From: Burkholderia cenocepacia
Lineage (GTDB): Bacteria > Pseudomonadota > Gammaproteobacteria > Burkholderiales > Burkholderiaceae
Direction of reading: 5' to 3'
DNA: 64,000 nt
NCBI RefSeq assembly: GCF_900446215.1
Contig: NZ_UAQZ01000001.1
Location: 1,054,001-1,118,000 of the forward strand
A program made the translations under genes and the position numbers. Positions 30,605-41,039 of the stretch are shown one piece after another. Position 1 is the stretch's first letter; every line of letters begins with the position of its first letter. Below the pieces are notes generated by a model. That model saw only the letters and a list, made by a program, of their open reading frames with translations. It searched no databases and was not told the origin of the DNA.

Positions 30605-31249
30605 ATGAGCGCCCCCGATACCGCCCGGCCCGCCGCCCGACTGCTGCTCGTCGACGACCACCCGCTCGTACGCGACGGCTTGCGGATGCGGCTCGAAGCG
30701 GCCGATCTGTCGGTGGTCGGCGAGGCCGGCAACGCGGACGAGGCGCTCGCGCTCGCCGCGTCGCTCGAACCCGATCTCGCGCTGATGGACGTCGGCATGA
30801 ACGGCATGAACGGCATCACGCTCGCCGGCGTATTCCACGAGCGCTTTCCGGGCATTCGCGTGCTGATGCTGTCGATGCACGACAACATCGAGTACGTGAC
30901 GCAGGCGGTGCGTGCCGGCGCGAGCGGCTATCTGCTGAAGGATTCGCCCGCGAGCGAGATCGTCCGCGCGATCGGCGCCGTGCTGGCCGGGCAGACGTTC
31001 TTCAGCGAAGGGCTGGCCGCGCGCATGATCCAGGCGAGCGCGACCGCGTCGCCGCTGGACCGGTTGACGCCGCGCGAGCGCGACATCCTCGACGCGCTGG
31101 CCGAGGGGCTGTCGAGCAAGCAGATCGCGCAACAGACGGGGCTGTCGGTGCGCACGGTCGAGACGCACCGGCTCAACCTGAAGCGCAAGCTGGAGATCGA
31201 AGGGCAGGCCGAGCTGATCAAGTTCGCGGTCGAGCATCGGCGGCGGTAG
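30605..31249 (+). CDS. NarL-family response regulator
   Basis: 214 aa. Receiver domain with acidic pair VDDH near residue 17 and phosphorylation site Asp62 (LMDVGMNG), and a conserved KD pair (LLKDS). The C-terminal LuxR-type HTH spans about residues 150-205 (LTPRERDILDALAEG, SVRTVETHRLNLKRKL). It is the partner of the upstream cache kinase. Targets are unknown; the adjacent diguanylate cyclase is one candidate. Confidence 0.93.
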   Translation: MSAPDTARPAARLLLVDDHPLVRDGLRMRLEAADLSVVGEAGNADEALALAASLEPDLALMDVGMNGMNGITLAGVFHERFPGIRVLMLSMHDNIEYVTQAVRAGASGYLLKDSPASEIVRAIGAVLAGQTFFSEGLAARMIQASATASPLDRLTPRERDILDALAEGLSSKQIAQQTGLSVRTVETHRLNLKRKLEIEGQAELIKFAVEHRRR

Positions 31250-31294
31250 GCACGCCTGTCGAACCGATCCGCCGCGACCCGCCCGCGCGCCTTC

Positions 31295-32815
31295 TCATTC
31301 CGGCTCCGGCCGTGAAGACGTCACGCACGACACGGCCGCTTGCTGCGCCTTTTCACGTCGCATCGTCAACATCAGCGCGATCACCATACTGAGGATTCCG
31401 GAACACAGGATCGCGAGCGAAAACCCGTGCGCCATCGCATCCCGATACGCGCCGAGCATGTCGGGCCGGCCGGCCGCGAGCACGTGCTCCATCACGGCCT
31501 GCCGCGCAAGCGTATCCGCGTGCGCGCCGCCCGCCGCGTGCATCGCGGCCGTCATCCGGTGCAACGCGCCGACGCTCATCATGCTGCCGAGCACCGCGAT
31601 GCCCAGGCTCATCCCGGTCTGGCGCAATGCGTTCATCGTCGCCGACGCCATGCCCGCGCGCTCGGCCGGCGCCAGTTCCATCACGGTCATGCCGGTCGCC
31701 GGCACCGCGAGCCCCATGCCGACGCCGAGCAGCGCCAGCACCACGCCGACCGCCGCGTAGGGGGTTGTCGCACCGAAACCGGCCATGACCGCGAGCATCG
31801 CGCCGATCAGCCCGTACCCGGCCACCATCAGCGTATGCAGCGGCATGCGCGCCGCGATGCGCCCGAACAGCATCGACGTGATCGCCGTCATCACGAACTG
31901 CGGCATCAGTTGCCAGCCGGCCGCGGCGGGCGCACGACCCTGCGCCTGCTGCAGGAACAGCGACAGGAAGAACAGGCTGCTGTACCCGGAGAACCCGAGC
32001 ACGAACGACGCGAGATTCGCGCGCACCAGCCGCCGGTCGCGAAACAGCCACACCGGCAGCAGCGGCCGCTCGACCCGCGTTTCGACCCGCACGAAGACGA
32101 CGAACGCCACCGCGGCGCCCGCCAGCGGCGCCAGCACCTTCACCTGCGACACACCGGCTTGGCCGATCCCGATCAGCCCGTAGGTCAGCAACCCGAGCCA
32201 CACCACGCTCAGCGCCTGCCCGAACGGATCGAACGCCGCATGCGCCGGATGCCGGCGCTCCGGAATGCCCCAGGCGCCGAGCAGCACGGCCACGATGCCG
32301 ATCGGCACGTTGACGAGGAAGATGTCCTGCCATCCGCCATGCTCGACGAGCAGGCCGCCCAGCAGCGGCCCGAGGATCAGCGCGAGCGCACTGAACGCCG
32401 ACCAGCCACCGATCACGCGGGCGCGTTCGCGCGCATCGGGAAACGCATGCGTGAGGATCGGCATCGCGCCGGGAATCAGCAACGCGCCGGCGAGCCCCTG
32501 GATCGCGCGGCCGGCCAGCAGCGGCCCGATCCGGCCCGCGCACGCACAGACGATCGAACCGGCCGTGAACAGGATCACGCTCGCGAGCCACACGCGCTTG
32601 TGACCGTAGCGGTCGCCGAGCGGGCCGGCCGACAGCATGAACGCGGACAGCGCGAGCGCGTACGCATTGACGACCCACTGCAGGCCGCCGATATCGGTAT
32701 CGAGCGCCGTCTGCAGCGTCGGCAACGCGACGTTGACGATGCTGATGTCGAGCGTGGCGAGAAAGGTGCCGAGACAGGCGGCCAGGACGAGTGCGGCGCG
32801 ACGGTAGCGAGACAT
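31295..32815 (-). CDS. DHA2-family multidrug or siderophore exporter (EmrB/QacA-like MFS)
   Basis: 506 aa with about 14 predicted transmembrane helices. Motif C-like and D1 regions of DHA2 exporters are present (DISIVNVALPTLQ near residue 25, PLGDRYGHKRVW near 65). It would export drugs, or possibly metabolites, with protons. It is divergent from a TetR regulator; the 145-base gap contains a Fur-box-like dyad and a TetR-type palindrome, so control by iron and by an inducer is likely. Confidence 0.88.
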   Translation of the reverse strand: MSRYRRAALVLAACLGTFLATLDISIVNVALPTLQTALDTDIGGLQWVVNAYALALSAFMLSAGPLGDRYGHKRVWLASVILFTAGSIVCACAGRIGPLLAGRAIQGLAGALLIPGAMPILTHAFPDARERARVIGGWSAFSALALILGPLLGGLLVEHGGWQDIFLVNVPIGIVAVLLGAWGIPERRHPAHAAFDPFGQALSVVWLGLLTYGLIGIGQAGVSQVKVLAPLAGAAVAFVVFVRVETRVERPLLPVWLFRDRRLVRANLASFVLGFSGYSSLFFLSLFLQQAQGRAPAAAGWQLMPQFVMTAITSMLFGRIAARMPLHTLMVAGYGLIGAMLAVMAGFGATTPYAAVGVVLALLGVGMGLAVPATGMTVMELAPAERAGMASATMNALRQTGMSLGIAVLGSMMSVGALHRMTAAMHAAGGAHADTLARQAVMEHVLAAGRPDMLGAYRDAMAHGFSLAILCSGILSMVIALMLTMRREKAQQAAVSCVTSSRPEPE

Positions 32816-32844
32816 GGCGGTCGACCCGCGACGGGTCCATTGAC

Positions 32845-32859
32845 GAGAATGATTCTCAT
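32845..32859. promoter_or_regulatory. Fur-box-like dyad
   Basis: On the minus strand it reads ATGAGAATCATTCTC, a near-perfect match to the 7-1-7 Fur consensus TGAnAATnATTnTCA. It lies 30 bases upstream of the exporter start, where Fur would block transcription when iron is plentiful. Confidence 0.55.
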
Positions 32860-32872
32860 CTTATATATCGAC

Positions 32873-32885
32873 TGACCGTCGGTCA
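32873..32885. promoter_or_regulatory. TetR-type operator
   Basis: TGACCGTCGGTCA is a palindrome of six-base arms typical for TetR-family repressors, placed between the exporter and the TetR gene. Confidence 0.6.
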
Positions 32886-32960
32886 ATGGATCATGTTGGC
32901 CGTAAACGGGGGCGCTGGCCTAAACTGCGGGCTTTGCATGAACGGGCGTCGAGCCGCGCG

Positions 32961-33599
32961 ATGACGGACAGGACCAAGGCAGGGATCAGGACAGTGAAAG
33001 ACGACGCGCCGGCGGGCAAGCCGCGCACGAAGCCGGCGGAAGTCCGCCTCGAGGAGCTGATGGCCGCGGCCGAGACGCTGTTCCTCGCGCAGGGCGTCGA
33101 AGCGACCACCATCAGCGAGATCGTCGAGCACGCGCAGGTCGCGAAGGGCACGTTCTATCACTACTTCGAATCGAAGACCGACATGCTCGCGGCGCTCGCG
33201 CAGCGCTACACCGCATCGTTCCTCGATCAGTTGCAGCAGGCGGTGGACGCGTGCGACGCCGACGACTGGCTCGCGCGCCTGCGCGCATGGATCCGCGCCA
33301 GCATCGACATCTACGCCGCAACCTATCGCACGCACGACATCGTCTACACGAACCATCACCACCACGATCGCGAGAATGCCGACAAGAACGCGATCCTCGA
33401 GCAGCTCGGCGCGATTCTCGACGGCGGCGCCCGGGCCGGCACGTGGCGGCTCGCGCACCCGCAGGTCACCGCGCTGCTGATCTATGCCGGCGTGCACGGC
33501 GCGACCGATCACATCATCGCGGCGCCGCAAACGGATCGCGCCGCGTTCGTCGATGCGGTGGTCGACGATTGCCTGCGGATGCTCGGCGTCGGCGCATGA
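32961..33599 (+). CDS. TetR-family regulator of the adjacent exporter
   Basis: 212 aa from ATG 32961; in-frame starts further upstream would place the TetR palindrome near or inside the coding sequence. The HTH lies near residues 35-75 (TTISEIVEHAQVAKGTFYHYF). The C-terminal helical domain would bind the inducer and includes an unusual THDIVYTNHHHHDREN stretch with four consecutive histidines, which might bind a metal. It is divergent from the DHA2 exporter. Confidence 0.88.
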   Translation: MTDRTKAGIRTVKDDAPAGKPRTKPAEVRLEELMAAAETLFLAQGVEATTISEIVEHAQVAKGTFYHYFESKTDMLAALAQRYTASFLDQLQQAVDACDADDWLARLRAWIRASIDIYAATYRTHDIVYTNHHHHDRENADKNAILEQLGAILDGGARAGTWRLAHPQVTALLIYAGVHGATDHIIAAPQTDRAAFVDAVVDDCLRMLGVGA

Positions 33600-33626
33600 C
33601 GCGCGGCCGACGCGCCGCGATGAAAA

Positions 33627-33648
33627 AAGGGCGCCCGAGGGCGCCCTT
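33627..33648. terminator. Bidirectional terminator
   Basis: AAGGGCGCC and GGCGCCCTT arms form a strong hairpin between the convergent TetR and MlaC/HpnM genes. A-tract on one side serves the minus-strand gene. Confidence 0.75.
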
Positions 33649-33680
33649 CGTCCATCCCGACCGCAGCCTTGCAGCGGTCG

Positions 33681-34277
33681 TCAGTTGGTCCGCGAATTGT
33701 GCTTCTGCAGATACGCGATCAGGCCGTCGATCCCGCCCGTCGCGAGCTGGCTCTTGAACTGGCCCTGGTAGACCTGGATCAGCCACGCACCCGACATGTC
33801 GATGTCGTAGATCTTCCAGTCGTTGCCGACCTTGCCGAGACGATAGCCGACCGACTGGCTGTCGCCCGGCGTCGTCACCGTCGACTGCACCAGCGCATCG
33901 GCGCCCGACGCGCCGCCGGCCTTGAACGAGAACTTCGCGTCCTGGCCGCCGAGCTGCGCGAGCGACGCGGCATAGGTGCGCGTCATCAGCAACCGGAACT
34001 GCTTGTACAGCTCCTGCTGCTGTTGCGGCGTGGCCTGCTTCCACGCGTCGCCGACCGCGATGCGGGTCGTGCGCTCGAAGTTGGTCGCGGGCAGGAAGCG
34101 CTGCTCGACGACCTGCGTGACCTTCGCCATGTCACCGCCGCGCGCGGCCGGATCGGCCTTCATCGCGTTGACGGTGCCCTCGACCGCCGTGCGGACGATA
34201 TCGACCGGCGCGCTCTGCGCGAAAGCGGAAACCGACACGGCGGCCGCCGCGACGAAAGCAAACAGATGACGTTTCAT
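33681..34277 (-). CDS. MlaC/HpnM-family periplasmic lipid-binding protein
   Basis: 198 aa. Signal peptide of about 21 residues (MKRHLFAFVAAAAVSVSAFA), then the MlaC/Ttg2D fold with VVEQRFLPATNFERTTR and YDIDMSGAWLIQVYQGQF. The family carries phospholipids between membranes; the HpnM branch occurs in hopanoid loci. Its position, divergent from hpnN and mlaA, suggests lipid or hopanoid transport. MlaC and HpnM cannot be separated by eye, so no symbol is given. Confidence 0.87.
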   Translation of the reverse strand: MKRHLFAFVAAAAVSVSAFAQSAPVDIVRTAVEGTVNAMKADPAARGGDMAKVTQVVEQRFLPATNFERTTRIAVGDAWKQATPQQQQELYKQFRLLMTRTYAASLAQLGGQDAKFSFKAGGASGADALVQSTVTTPGDSQSVGYRLGKVGNDWKIYDIDMSGAWLIQVYQGQFKSQLATGGIDGLIAYLQKHNSRTN

Positions 34278-34604
34278 ACGAATTTCGCACTCGATGGGAA
34301 AAAACGGCCGGCTCTTTGCATCGGCCGGTGGAGCAAAGTATACCGGGCCTGACGCCCCGCTGCCGCCCGGTGACCGACTGTTACCTTTCAGCGCCGTTTG
34401 TCACAGGCGGCGCGGCGGCGTGGCGGCGCAGCGCCGCGTCGATTATGTAAATATCCCCATACAAATGGACCGGCCGCGCGATCCGATTCCAACGTCGCGA
34501 GCAAATATCCTTCCCGCCCCGAATCTCCCCAACGTCACGACCGTCGCCGCCCCGCGCCGGTATACTTGGCTACTTTGCCCTTGCCAGCCGCTCCCCACCG
34601 CCAC
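34278..34604. other. Divergent intergenic region, MlaC/HpnM to HpnN
   Basis: No gene is supported. An AT-rich patch around 34440-34475 (ATTATGTAAATATCCCCAT) is the most promoter-like part, probably for hpnN. No clear operator or hairpin was recognised. Confidence 0.4.
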
Positions 34605-37238
34605 ATGGTGACATCTCTCATCGTCCGACTCGTTGCGTGGTCGGTGCGCCGCCCCGTCTGGGTCGTCGTCCTGTCGCTCGTCATCGCCGCCTTCAGCGGC
34701 GTCTACGTCGCGCAGCATTTCAAGATCAACACCGACATCAGCAAGCTCGTCGATGCGGAGCCGCAATGGGCCGCGCTCGGGCAAGCCGTCGACAAGGCGT
34801 TCCCGCAACGCAACGGCACGATCCTCGCGGTCGTCGAGGCGCCCGCGCCCGAATTCGCGACGGCCGCCGCGCACGCGCTGACCGAAGCGCTGCAGAAGGA
34901 CGCCGCCGCCGGCCGCATCGGCCCGGTCGCCGAGCCGGGCGGCGGGCCGTTCTTCGAGCACAACGGGCTGCTGTTCCTGTCGCCGCAGGACGTCACCGAT
35001 ACGACCGCGCAGCTCGCGAGCGCGCGCCCGCTCGTCAATGAACTCGCGAAGAACCCGAGCCTCACCGGGCTCGCCACCACGCTGTCCACCACGCTCGGCC
35101 AGCCGCTCCTGACCGGCCAGGTGAAGCTGCCCGCGATGGCGAAGCTGCTCGCGCGCAGCGCCGCGACGGTCGACGATGTGCTGGCCGGCAAGCCGGCCGC
35201 GTTCTCGTGGCGCGCTCTGGTCGACAACGATGCCGCGCGGCAGCCCGCGCGCGCGTTCGTCACTGTGCAGCCGGTGGTCAACTACGGTGCGCTGAAGGCC
35301 GGCGCGGCGACGAGCCAGGTGATCCGCGACGCGGCCCGGTCGCTCGACCTCGAGAAGCGCTACGGCGCGGCCGTGCGCCTGACCGGCGAACAGCCGCTCG
35401 CCGACGACGAATTCGCGTCGGTCGAAGACGGCGCCGCGCTCAACGGCGTGCTCACGCTGCTTGCCGTGCTCGTGATCCTGTGGCTCGCGCTGCGCTCGAA
35501 GCGGATGATCGGCTCGGTGCTCGTCACGCTGTTCGTCGGCCTCGTCGTGACGGCCGCGCTCGGCCTCGCGATGGTCGGCTCGCTGAACATGATCTCGGTC
35601 GCGTTCATGGTGCTGTTCGTCGGCCTCGGCGTCGATTTCTCGATCCAGTACGGCGTGAAGTACCGCGAGGAACGCTTCCGCGATTCGCGCATCGATCACG
35701 CGCTGATCGGCGCCGCGCACTCGATGGGCATGCCGCTCGCGCTGGCCACCGCGGCCGTCGCGGCGAGCTTCTTCTCGTTCATCCCCACCGCGTATCGCGG
35801 CGTGTCCGAGCTCGGGCTGATCGCGGGCGTCGGGATGTTCGTCGCGCTGCTGACCACGCTCACGCTGCTGCCCGCGCTGCTGCGCCTGTTCGCGCCGCCG
35901 GGCGAATCGAAGACGCCGGGCTTTCCGTGGCTCGCGCCGGTCGACGATTATCTCGATCGCCACCGCAAGCCGATCCTGATCGGCACGCTCGCGGTCGTGA
36001 TCGGCGCGCTGCCACTGCTCGCGTTCCTGCATTTCGACTTCAACCCGCTGCACCTGAAAGATCCGAACAGCGAATCGATGGCGACGCTGCTCGCGCTGAA
36101 GGATTCGCCGGAAGCCGCCGTCAACGACGTCACGCTGCTCGCGCCGTCGCTCGCGCAAGCCGATGCGGCCGCGAAGCGCCTCGACGCGCTGCCCGAAGTC
36201 GGCCGCACGACCACGCTGTCGACCTTCATCCCCGCCGACCAGCCGGCCAAGCGCGCGGCGATCGCCGCGGCCGCGAGCGAGCTGCTGCCCGCGCTGACGC
36301 AGCCGGCCGCGCCGCCCGCGACCGACGCGCAACGCGTGGCCGCGCTCAAGCGCGTGTCGGATCTGCTGAGCTATGCAGCCGAAGATCACCCCGGCCCGGG
36401 CGCCGCCGCCGCGCAGCACCTGTCCGCGTCGCTCGCGAAGCTCGCCGCCGCCGACAGCGCGACGCGCGACCGTGCCGAACGCGCGTTCTCCGATACGCTG
36501 CGCATCGCGCTCAACCAGCTCGCTTCGCTGCTGCAGCCGCAGGACATCACGCGCGAATCGCTGCCGCCGCAAGTCGTGCGCGACTGGGTCGCACCGGACG
36601 GCCACGCGCTCGTGCAGATCTCGCCGAAGGTGCCGAAGGGCGTCGACCCGAACGACGACACGATGCTGCGCCGTTTCGCCAAGGCCGTGAAGGCCGCGGA
36701 ACCGGGCGCGACCGGCGGGCCGATCTCGATCCTGCATTCGGCCGACACGATCATCAACGCGTTCCTGCATGCGGCGCTGTGGTCGATCATCTCGATCACG
36801 ATCCTGCTGTGGGTCACGTTGCGCCGCTTCGGCGACGTGCTGCGCACGCTGGTGCCGCTGCTCGTGTCGGGCATCGTGACGCTCGAGATGTGCGTCGTGC
36901 TCGGCATGTCGCTGAACTTCGCGAACATCATCGCGCTGCCGCTGATGCTCGGCGTCGGCGTCGCGTTCAAGGTGTATTTCGTGATGGCGTGGCGCGCGGG
37001 ACAGACGGGGCTGCTGCATTCGAGCCTCACGCACGCCGTGCTGTTCAGCGCCGCGACGACGGCGACCGCCTTCGGCAGCCTGTGGCTGTCGCATCATCCG
37101 GGCACGTCGAGCATGGGCAAGCTGCTCGCGCTGGCCCTGACCTGTACGCTGATCGGCGCCGTGGTGTTCCAGCCCGTCCTGATGGGCAAACCGCGCGTCA
37201 AACGCGCCAAGAACCAATCGCAAGGAATCAATGAATAA
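34605..37238 (+). CDS. hpnN: Hopanoid RND transporter HpnN
   Basis: 877 aa, MMPL/RND-type. Transmembrane helix at about residues 17-38, a large periplasmic loop, a bundle of helices about 270-440, a second loop and a second bundle in the last 200 residues, so two repeats of the RND half. HpnN moves hopanoids from the inner to the outer membrane. It overlaps the following mlaA by 8 bases, so the two are translationally coupled. It faces the MlaC/HpnM gene and lies about 1.1 kb from the hopanoid synthesis genes. Confidence 0.92.
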   Translation: MVTSLIVRLVAWSVRRPVWVVVLSLVIAAFSGVYVAQHFKINTDISKLVDAEPQWAALGQAVDKAFPQRNGTILAVVEAPAPEFATAAAHALTEALQKDAAAGRIGPVAEPGGGPFFEHNGLLFLSPQDVTDTTAQLASARPLVNELAKNPSLTGLATTLSTTLGQPLLTGQVKLPAMAKLLARSAATVDDVLAGKPAAFSWRALVDNDAARQPARAFVTVQPVVNYGALKAGAATSQVIRDAARSLDLEKRYGAAVRLTGEQPLADDEFASVEDGAALNGVLTLLAVLVILWLALRSKRMIGSVLVTLFVGLVVTAALGLAMVGSLNMISVAFMVLFVGLGVDFSIQYGVKYREERFRDSRIDHALIGAAHSMGMPLALATAAVAASFFSFIPTAYRGVSELGLIAGVGMFVALLTTLTLLPALLRLFAPPGESKTPGFPWLAPVDDYLDRHRKPILIGTLAVVIGALPLLAFLHFDFNPLHLKDPNSESMATLLALKDSPEAAVNDVTLLAPSLAQADAAAKRLDALPEVGRTTTLSTFIPADQPAKRAAIAAAASELLPALTQPAAPPATDAQRVAALKRVSDLLSYAAEDHPGPGAAAAQHLSASLAKLAAADSATRDRAERAFSDTLRIALNQLASLLQPQDITRESLPPQVVRDWVAPDGHALVQISPKVPKGVDPNDDTMLRRFAKAVKAAEPGATGGPISILHSADTIINAFLHAALWSIISITILLWVTLRRFGDVLRTLVPLLVSGIVTLEMCVVLGMSLNFANIIALPLMLGVGVAFKVYFVMAWRAGQTGLLHSSLTHAVLFSAATTATAFGSLWLSHHPGTSSMGKLLALALTCTLIGAVVFQPVLMGKPRVKRAKNQSQGINE

Positions 37239-38238
37239 GGTGCGAATCATTGCGGCGACCGTCGCCGCCAGCGCGATGCTGACCGGCTGCGCGACGGGAC
37301 CGAACCGCAATCCCAACGACCCGCTCGAGCCGATGAACCGGGCGATGTACAAGTTCAACGACACGGTCGACACGAACATCGCCCAGCCGATCGCGAAGGG
37401 CTACCAGAAAGTCACGCCGACGCCGGTACGCACCGCGATCAGCAACTTCTTCTCGAACCTCGGCGATCTCGGCAACATGGCGAACAACCTGCTGCAGTTG
37501 CGCATCACCGATGCGACGCAGGATCTGATGCGCGTGGCGATGAACTCGGTGTTCGGCGTCGCCGGCCTGATCGACATCGCGACGCCGGCCGGGCTGCCGA
37601 AGCATCACCAGGATTTCGGGCTGACGATGGCGCGCTGGGGCATGCCGTCCGGCCCGTATCTCGTGCTGCCCGTGTTCGGGCCGAGCACGATCCGCGACGG
37701 CGTCGGCCGCGCGGTGGACGTGCGCTTCAACCTGCTGAACTACATCGAGCCGGCCGCGCGCAATCCGATGTACATCGCGCAGTTCATCAGCGCGCGTTCG
37801 GACCTGCTCGGCGCGACCGACCTGCTGAAGCAGGCCGCGCTCGATCCGTATTCGTTCGTGCGCGACGCGTACCTGCAGCAGCGCAAGTCGCTGACGTACC
37901 ACGGCCAGTCGGCATCGGCCGCGGCGCCGAACTATGCGGAGCCGGGTGAAGCAGGCGCGGTGCCGGCGGCTACGCCGACCATGCCAGGCGGCTTGCCGAA
38001 CTACGAGGATCCGGGCGAGTCGGGCGGCGCATCGGGCGCCACGCCGAGCAACGCGCCGGCCGCGCCGGGATTGCCGCAGTACGACGATCCGGGTGCGGAT
38101 AGTGCGATGCCCGCGAGCGCGCCGGCGGCTGCATCGGCCCCGGCATCGTCGGGCGCCACGACGGCGCCGGCCGCCAACGGCGCGCCGATCGCGCCGGCGA
38201 TGCCGACGCTGCCCGCGAGCAATCCGGCCGCGCAGTAA
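37231..38238 (+). CDS. mlaA: Outer-membrane lipoprotein MlaA (VacJ) with extended C-terminus
   Basis: 335 aa. Lipobox LTGC at about residues 17-20 gives a lipoprotein. The MlaA domain ([19 protein letters not shown], then [22 protein letters not shown]) fills about residues 30-225. A tail of about 110 residues, rich in Ala, Pro and Gly, contains three similar segments ([24 protein letters not shown]), not seen in E. coli MlaA. It removes phospholipid from the outer leaflet. Overlap with hpnN suggests a joint role in outer-membrane lipid balance. Confidence 0.92.
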   Translation: MNKVRIIAATVAASAMLTGCATGPNRNPNDPLEPMNRAMYKFNDTVDTNIAQPIAKGYQKVTPTPVRTAISNFFSNLGDLGNMANNLLQLRITDATQDLMRVAMNSVFGVAGLIDIATPAGLPKHHQDFGLTMARWGMPSGPYLVLPVFGPSTIRDGVGRAVDVRFNLLNYIEPAARNPMYIAQFISARSDLLGATDLLKQAALDPYSFVRDAYLQQRKSLTYHGQSASAAAPNYAEPGEAGAVPAATPTMPGGLPNYEDPGESGGASGATPSNAPAAPGLPQYDDPGADSAMPASAPAAASAPASSGATTAPAANGAPIAPAMPTLPASNPAAQ

Positions 38239-38266
38239 CGCCACCACGGCGACCGCGCAAGAACAA

Positions 38267-38297
38267 AGCGCGCTGCATCATGCAGCGCGCTTTTTTT
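38267..38297 (+). terminator. Rho-independent terminator of hpnN-mlaA
   Basis: AGCGCGCTGCA-TCA-TGCAGCGCGCT hairpin with 11-bp arms followed by seven T residues, 29 bases after the mlaA stop. Confidence 0.92.
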
Positions 38298-38342
38298 GTC
38301 CGCGCAAAACGCGAAGAGGGGAGAAAAAGCGGCGCGCGCCGC

Positions 38343-39050
38343 TCAAACGATCCGCATCGCGCCCGCCCGCTCGAACGCGTGGCGCGCCTGGATCAGCGTC
38401 GTACGCGCCGCGCGCGCGTCGCTCGCGACCTGCAGCAGCGGGCCGAGCTGCGACGGCTGCTTCAGCAGTTCGCGCAGGATCGGCAGGATCGCCGTGCTGC
38501 CGTCGTCGCGCAGGCCGGCCGTCGCCGCACGCGGCAGCGTGCGCCACGCCGGATCGACGATCGCGCGGCACACCGCGAACGGCACGCCGCGCGCGGCCGC
38601 GAAGGCCGCCGCGATGTGCGACTCCATGTCGACGGCCAGCGCGCCCTTCGCGTGATGCAGCGACGCCTTGTCCTGTTCGCTGACGACCGGCGCGCCGACG
38701 GCCGCCATCGTGCCGCGCGTGACGCGCGCCCACACCGGCGTGTCTTGCAGCGCGGCGACGAGCCGCGCGCTCCAGCCCGCATCGGTCACCACGCGGCCGA
38801 ACGGCCCGTCGATCGCGTTCGCGATCACGAGCGCACCGGGCGCGAGATCGGGCGCGAGGCCGCCCGCCGTGCCGAAGCTCACGATACCCGCGCAACCGTG
38901 CGCGGTCGCATCGGCGAGCGCGCGCTCGAGCCGGTCGGCCCGCGCGGCGAACACCGCTTCGACGCCGTCACCGCGCGCGATGCGCGCCTCGAACGCCATC
39001 CCGGTCACCGCGATGACGGGCAATGCGCCGTTGTGCTGCGTCGTCGCCAC
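38343..39050 (-). CDS. hpnG: Hopanoid-associated nucleoside phosphorylase HpnG
   Basis: 235 aa. PNP/UDP-phosphorylase fold with SFGTAGGLAPDLAPGALVI and KGALAVDMESHIAA (phosphorylase active-site Met-Glu). HpnG releases adenine from adenosylhopane to give ribosylhopane on the way to bacteriohopanetetrol. GTG start, three bases behind the shc stop, so it is the last gene of the hpnD-hpnE-shc-hpnG operon. Confidence 0.9.
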   Translation of the reverse strand: MATTQHNGALPVIAVTGMAFEARIARGDGVEAVFAARADRLERALADATAHGCAGIVSFGTAGGLAPDLAPGALVIANAIDGPFGRVVTDAGWSARLVAALQDTPVWARVTRGTMAAVGAPVVSEQDKASLHHAKGALAVDMESHIAAAFAAARGVPFAVCRAIVDPAWRTLPRAATAGLRDDGSTAILPILRELLKQPSQLGPLLQVASDARAARTTLIQARHAFERAGAMRIV

Positions 39051-39053
39051 GCG

Positions 39054-41027
39054 TTACATCCCGACCGTCACGCGCGTCGCGTTCGCGCGCTTCAGGTTGC
39101 GGTAGCGCGCGAGCGCCCACAGCGGGAAGAACTTGCGATAGCCGTGGTAGCGCAGGTAGAACACGCGCGGGAAGCCCGTCGCGGTGAAGCGCGTCTCGTC
39201 CCACAGGCCTTCTTCGTTCTGCTGGGCAACCAGGTAGTCGACGCCGCGCGCCACGGCCGGGTTGTTCACTTCGCCGGCCGCCATCAGGCCGAGCAGCGCC
39301 CAGGCCGTCTGCGACGCCGTGCTCGGCGCCTGCTCGTAACCGCGGTAGTTCAGCTTGTAGCTGTCGCCGTCCTCGCCCCAGCCGCCGTCCTTGTTCTGGA
39401 TCGACAGCAGCCACTGCGCACCGCGCTTCATGCGCGGGTCGTCCGGCGTCAGGCCGGCCGCGTTCAGCGAGCACAGCGCGGTCCACGTGCCGTACACGTA
39501 GTTCATCCCCCAGCGGCCGTACCAGCTGCCGTCCGGCTCCTGTTCCTTCAGCATGTAGTCGAGCGCGCGGCGGGCCGGCTCGCTGTTCAGCGGCGTCTCG
39601 CCGAGCTGCGACAGCATCGACAGGCAGCGCCCCGACACGTCGGCCGTCGGCGGATCGAGCAGCGCGCCGTGATCGGAGAACGGGATGTTGTTCAGGTAGT
39701 ACTGCGTGTTTTCCGGTTCGAACGCGCCCCAGCCGCCGTCGCTGCTCTGCATGCCGACGACCCATTCGCGCGCCCGCGCCATCGATTCGCGATACGTGTC
39801 CGATTGCGTGAGCTTTTGCGCGCGATCCATCGCCATCACGACCACCGCCGTATCGTCGACGTCCGGGTAGTGCGCGTTCGCGTACTGGAACGCCCAGCCG
39901 CCGGGCCGCACGTTCGGGCGGCGCGAGATCCAGTCGCCGCGCACGTCGAGAATCTGCAGCGGGCGCAGCCATTCGAGGCCGCGCAGCACGGCTTCCTGCG
40001 CACGCGCATCGCCGGTTTCGAGCAGCGCATGCGCGGCGAGCGACGTGTCCCACACCGGCGACAGGCACGGCTGGCAATACGCTTCATCGTCGTGCACGAC
40101 GAGCAGCTTCTCGACCGACTTGCGCGCGATCGCGCGGTTCGGATGATCTTCCGCATAGCCGAGCGCGGCGTACATCATCACCGAGTTGGCCATCGCCGGA
40201 TAGATCGCACCGAGGCCGTCCTCGCCGTTCAGGCGCTCGTCGACGAACGACACGGCCTGGCGGATCGCGCGTTCGCGCGTGTAGCTCGGGAACAGCCCGT
40301 CGACCGCGCGCAACGCATGGTCGACCACGCGGAAGAACGCGAACCAGCCCGGGCTCTGATGCCCTTGGCGCGGCAGCAGCCCGGCGTTGACCGGCGGGTC
40401 GATGAACAGCTCGTCGATGCGCACGCCGCGCGGGTTCTTCGCAAGCGGTCGCTTCGCGTTCAGCACGAGCAGCGGCACGATCACGGTGCGCGCCCAGTAC
40501 GACACCTTCGACAGGTGGAACGGGAACCACTGCGGCAGCAGCATGATCTCGACCGGCATCATCGGCACCGCGCGCCACGGAATCGCACCGTACAGCGCGA
40601 GCTGGATGCGCGTGAACACGTTCGACATCTCGGCGCCGCCCATCGCGTGGATCGCGCGGCGCGCGCGCTGCATGTGCTCGGCATTCTCGTCGTCGCCGAT
40701 CACCTTCAGCGCGAAGTAGGCCTTCACGCTCGCGCTGATGTTCGGCGCACCGTCGGTGAACAGCGGCCAGCCGCCGTCGGCCTGCTGGATGCGGCGCAGA
40801 TACTTGCCGATCTTCTGTTCGAGCTCGAGGTTCGGCGTCTCGCCAAGATAGTGGACGAGCAGCACGTATTCGGCGGGAATCGTCGAATCCGCCTCGAGTT
40901 CGTAGACCCAGTGGCCGTCCGCTTGCTGCGCGGCCAGCAGCGCGTCGGTCGCCCGCGCGACGGCCGCGTCGACGCCAGCCGGCACCGCGCCGGCGGACAA
41001 GGTAGCCATTTCGGTGAGATCGTTCAT
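39054..41027 (-). CDS. shc: Squalene-hopene cyclase
   Basis: 657 aa, usual length. Cyclises squalene to hopene or hopanol on the membrane. The catalytic DXDD motif is Asp389-Val-Asp391-Asp392 (YPDVDDTA). Several QW repeats typical of triterpene cyclases are visible (QQADGGWPLF, QSSDGGWGAFE, QNKDGGWGEDGD). GAGAGGG precedes the ATG. It is third in the hpnD-hpnE-shc-hpnG operon. Confidence 0.96.
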   Translation of the reverse strand: MNDLTEMATLSAGAVPAGVDAAVARATDALLAAQQADGHWVYELEADSTIPAEYVLLVHYLGETPNLELEQKIGKYLRRIQQADGGWPLFTDGAPNISASVKAYFALKVIGDDENAEHMQRARRAIHAMGGAEMSNVFTRIQLALYGAIPWRAVPMMPVEIMLLPQWFPFHLSKVSYWARTVIVPLLVLNAKRPLAKNPRGVRIDELFIDPPVNAGLLPRQGHQSPGWFAFFRVVDHALRAVDGLFPSYTRERAIRQAVSFVDERLNGEDGLGAIYPAMANSVMMYAALGYAEDHPNRAIARKSVEKLLVVHDDEAYCQPCLSPVWDTSLAAHALLETGDARAQEAVLRGLEWLRPLQILDVRGDWISRRPNVRPGGWAFQYANAHYPDVDDTAVVVMAMDRAQKLTQSDTYRESMARAREWVVGMQSSDGGWGAFEPENTQYYLNNIPFSDHGALLDPPTADVSGRCLSMLSQLGETPLNSEPARRALDYMLKEQEPDGSWYGRWGMNYVYGTWTALCSLNAAGLTPDDPRMKRGAQWLLSIQNKDGGWGEDGDSYKLNYRGYEQAPSTASQTAWALLGLMAAGEVNNPAVARGVDYLVAQQNEEGLWDETRFTATGFPRVFYLRYHGYRKFFPLWALARYRNLKRANATRVTVGM

Positions 41028-41039
41028 CGGTCCCTCTCT

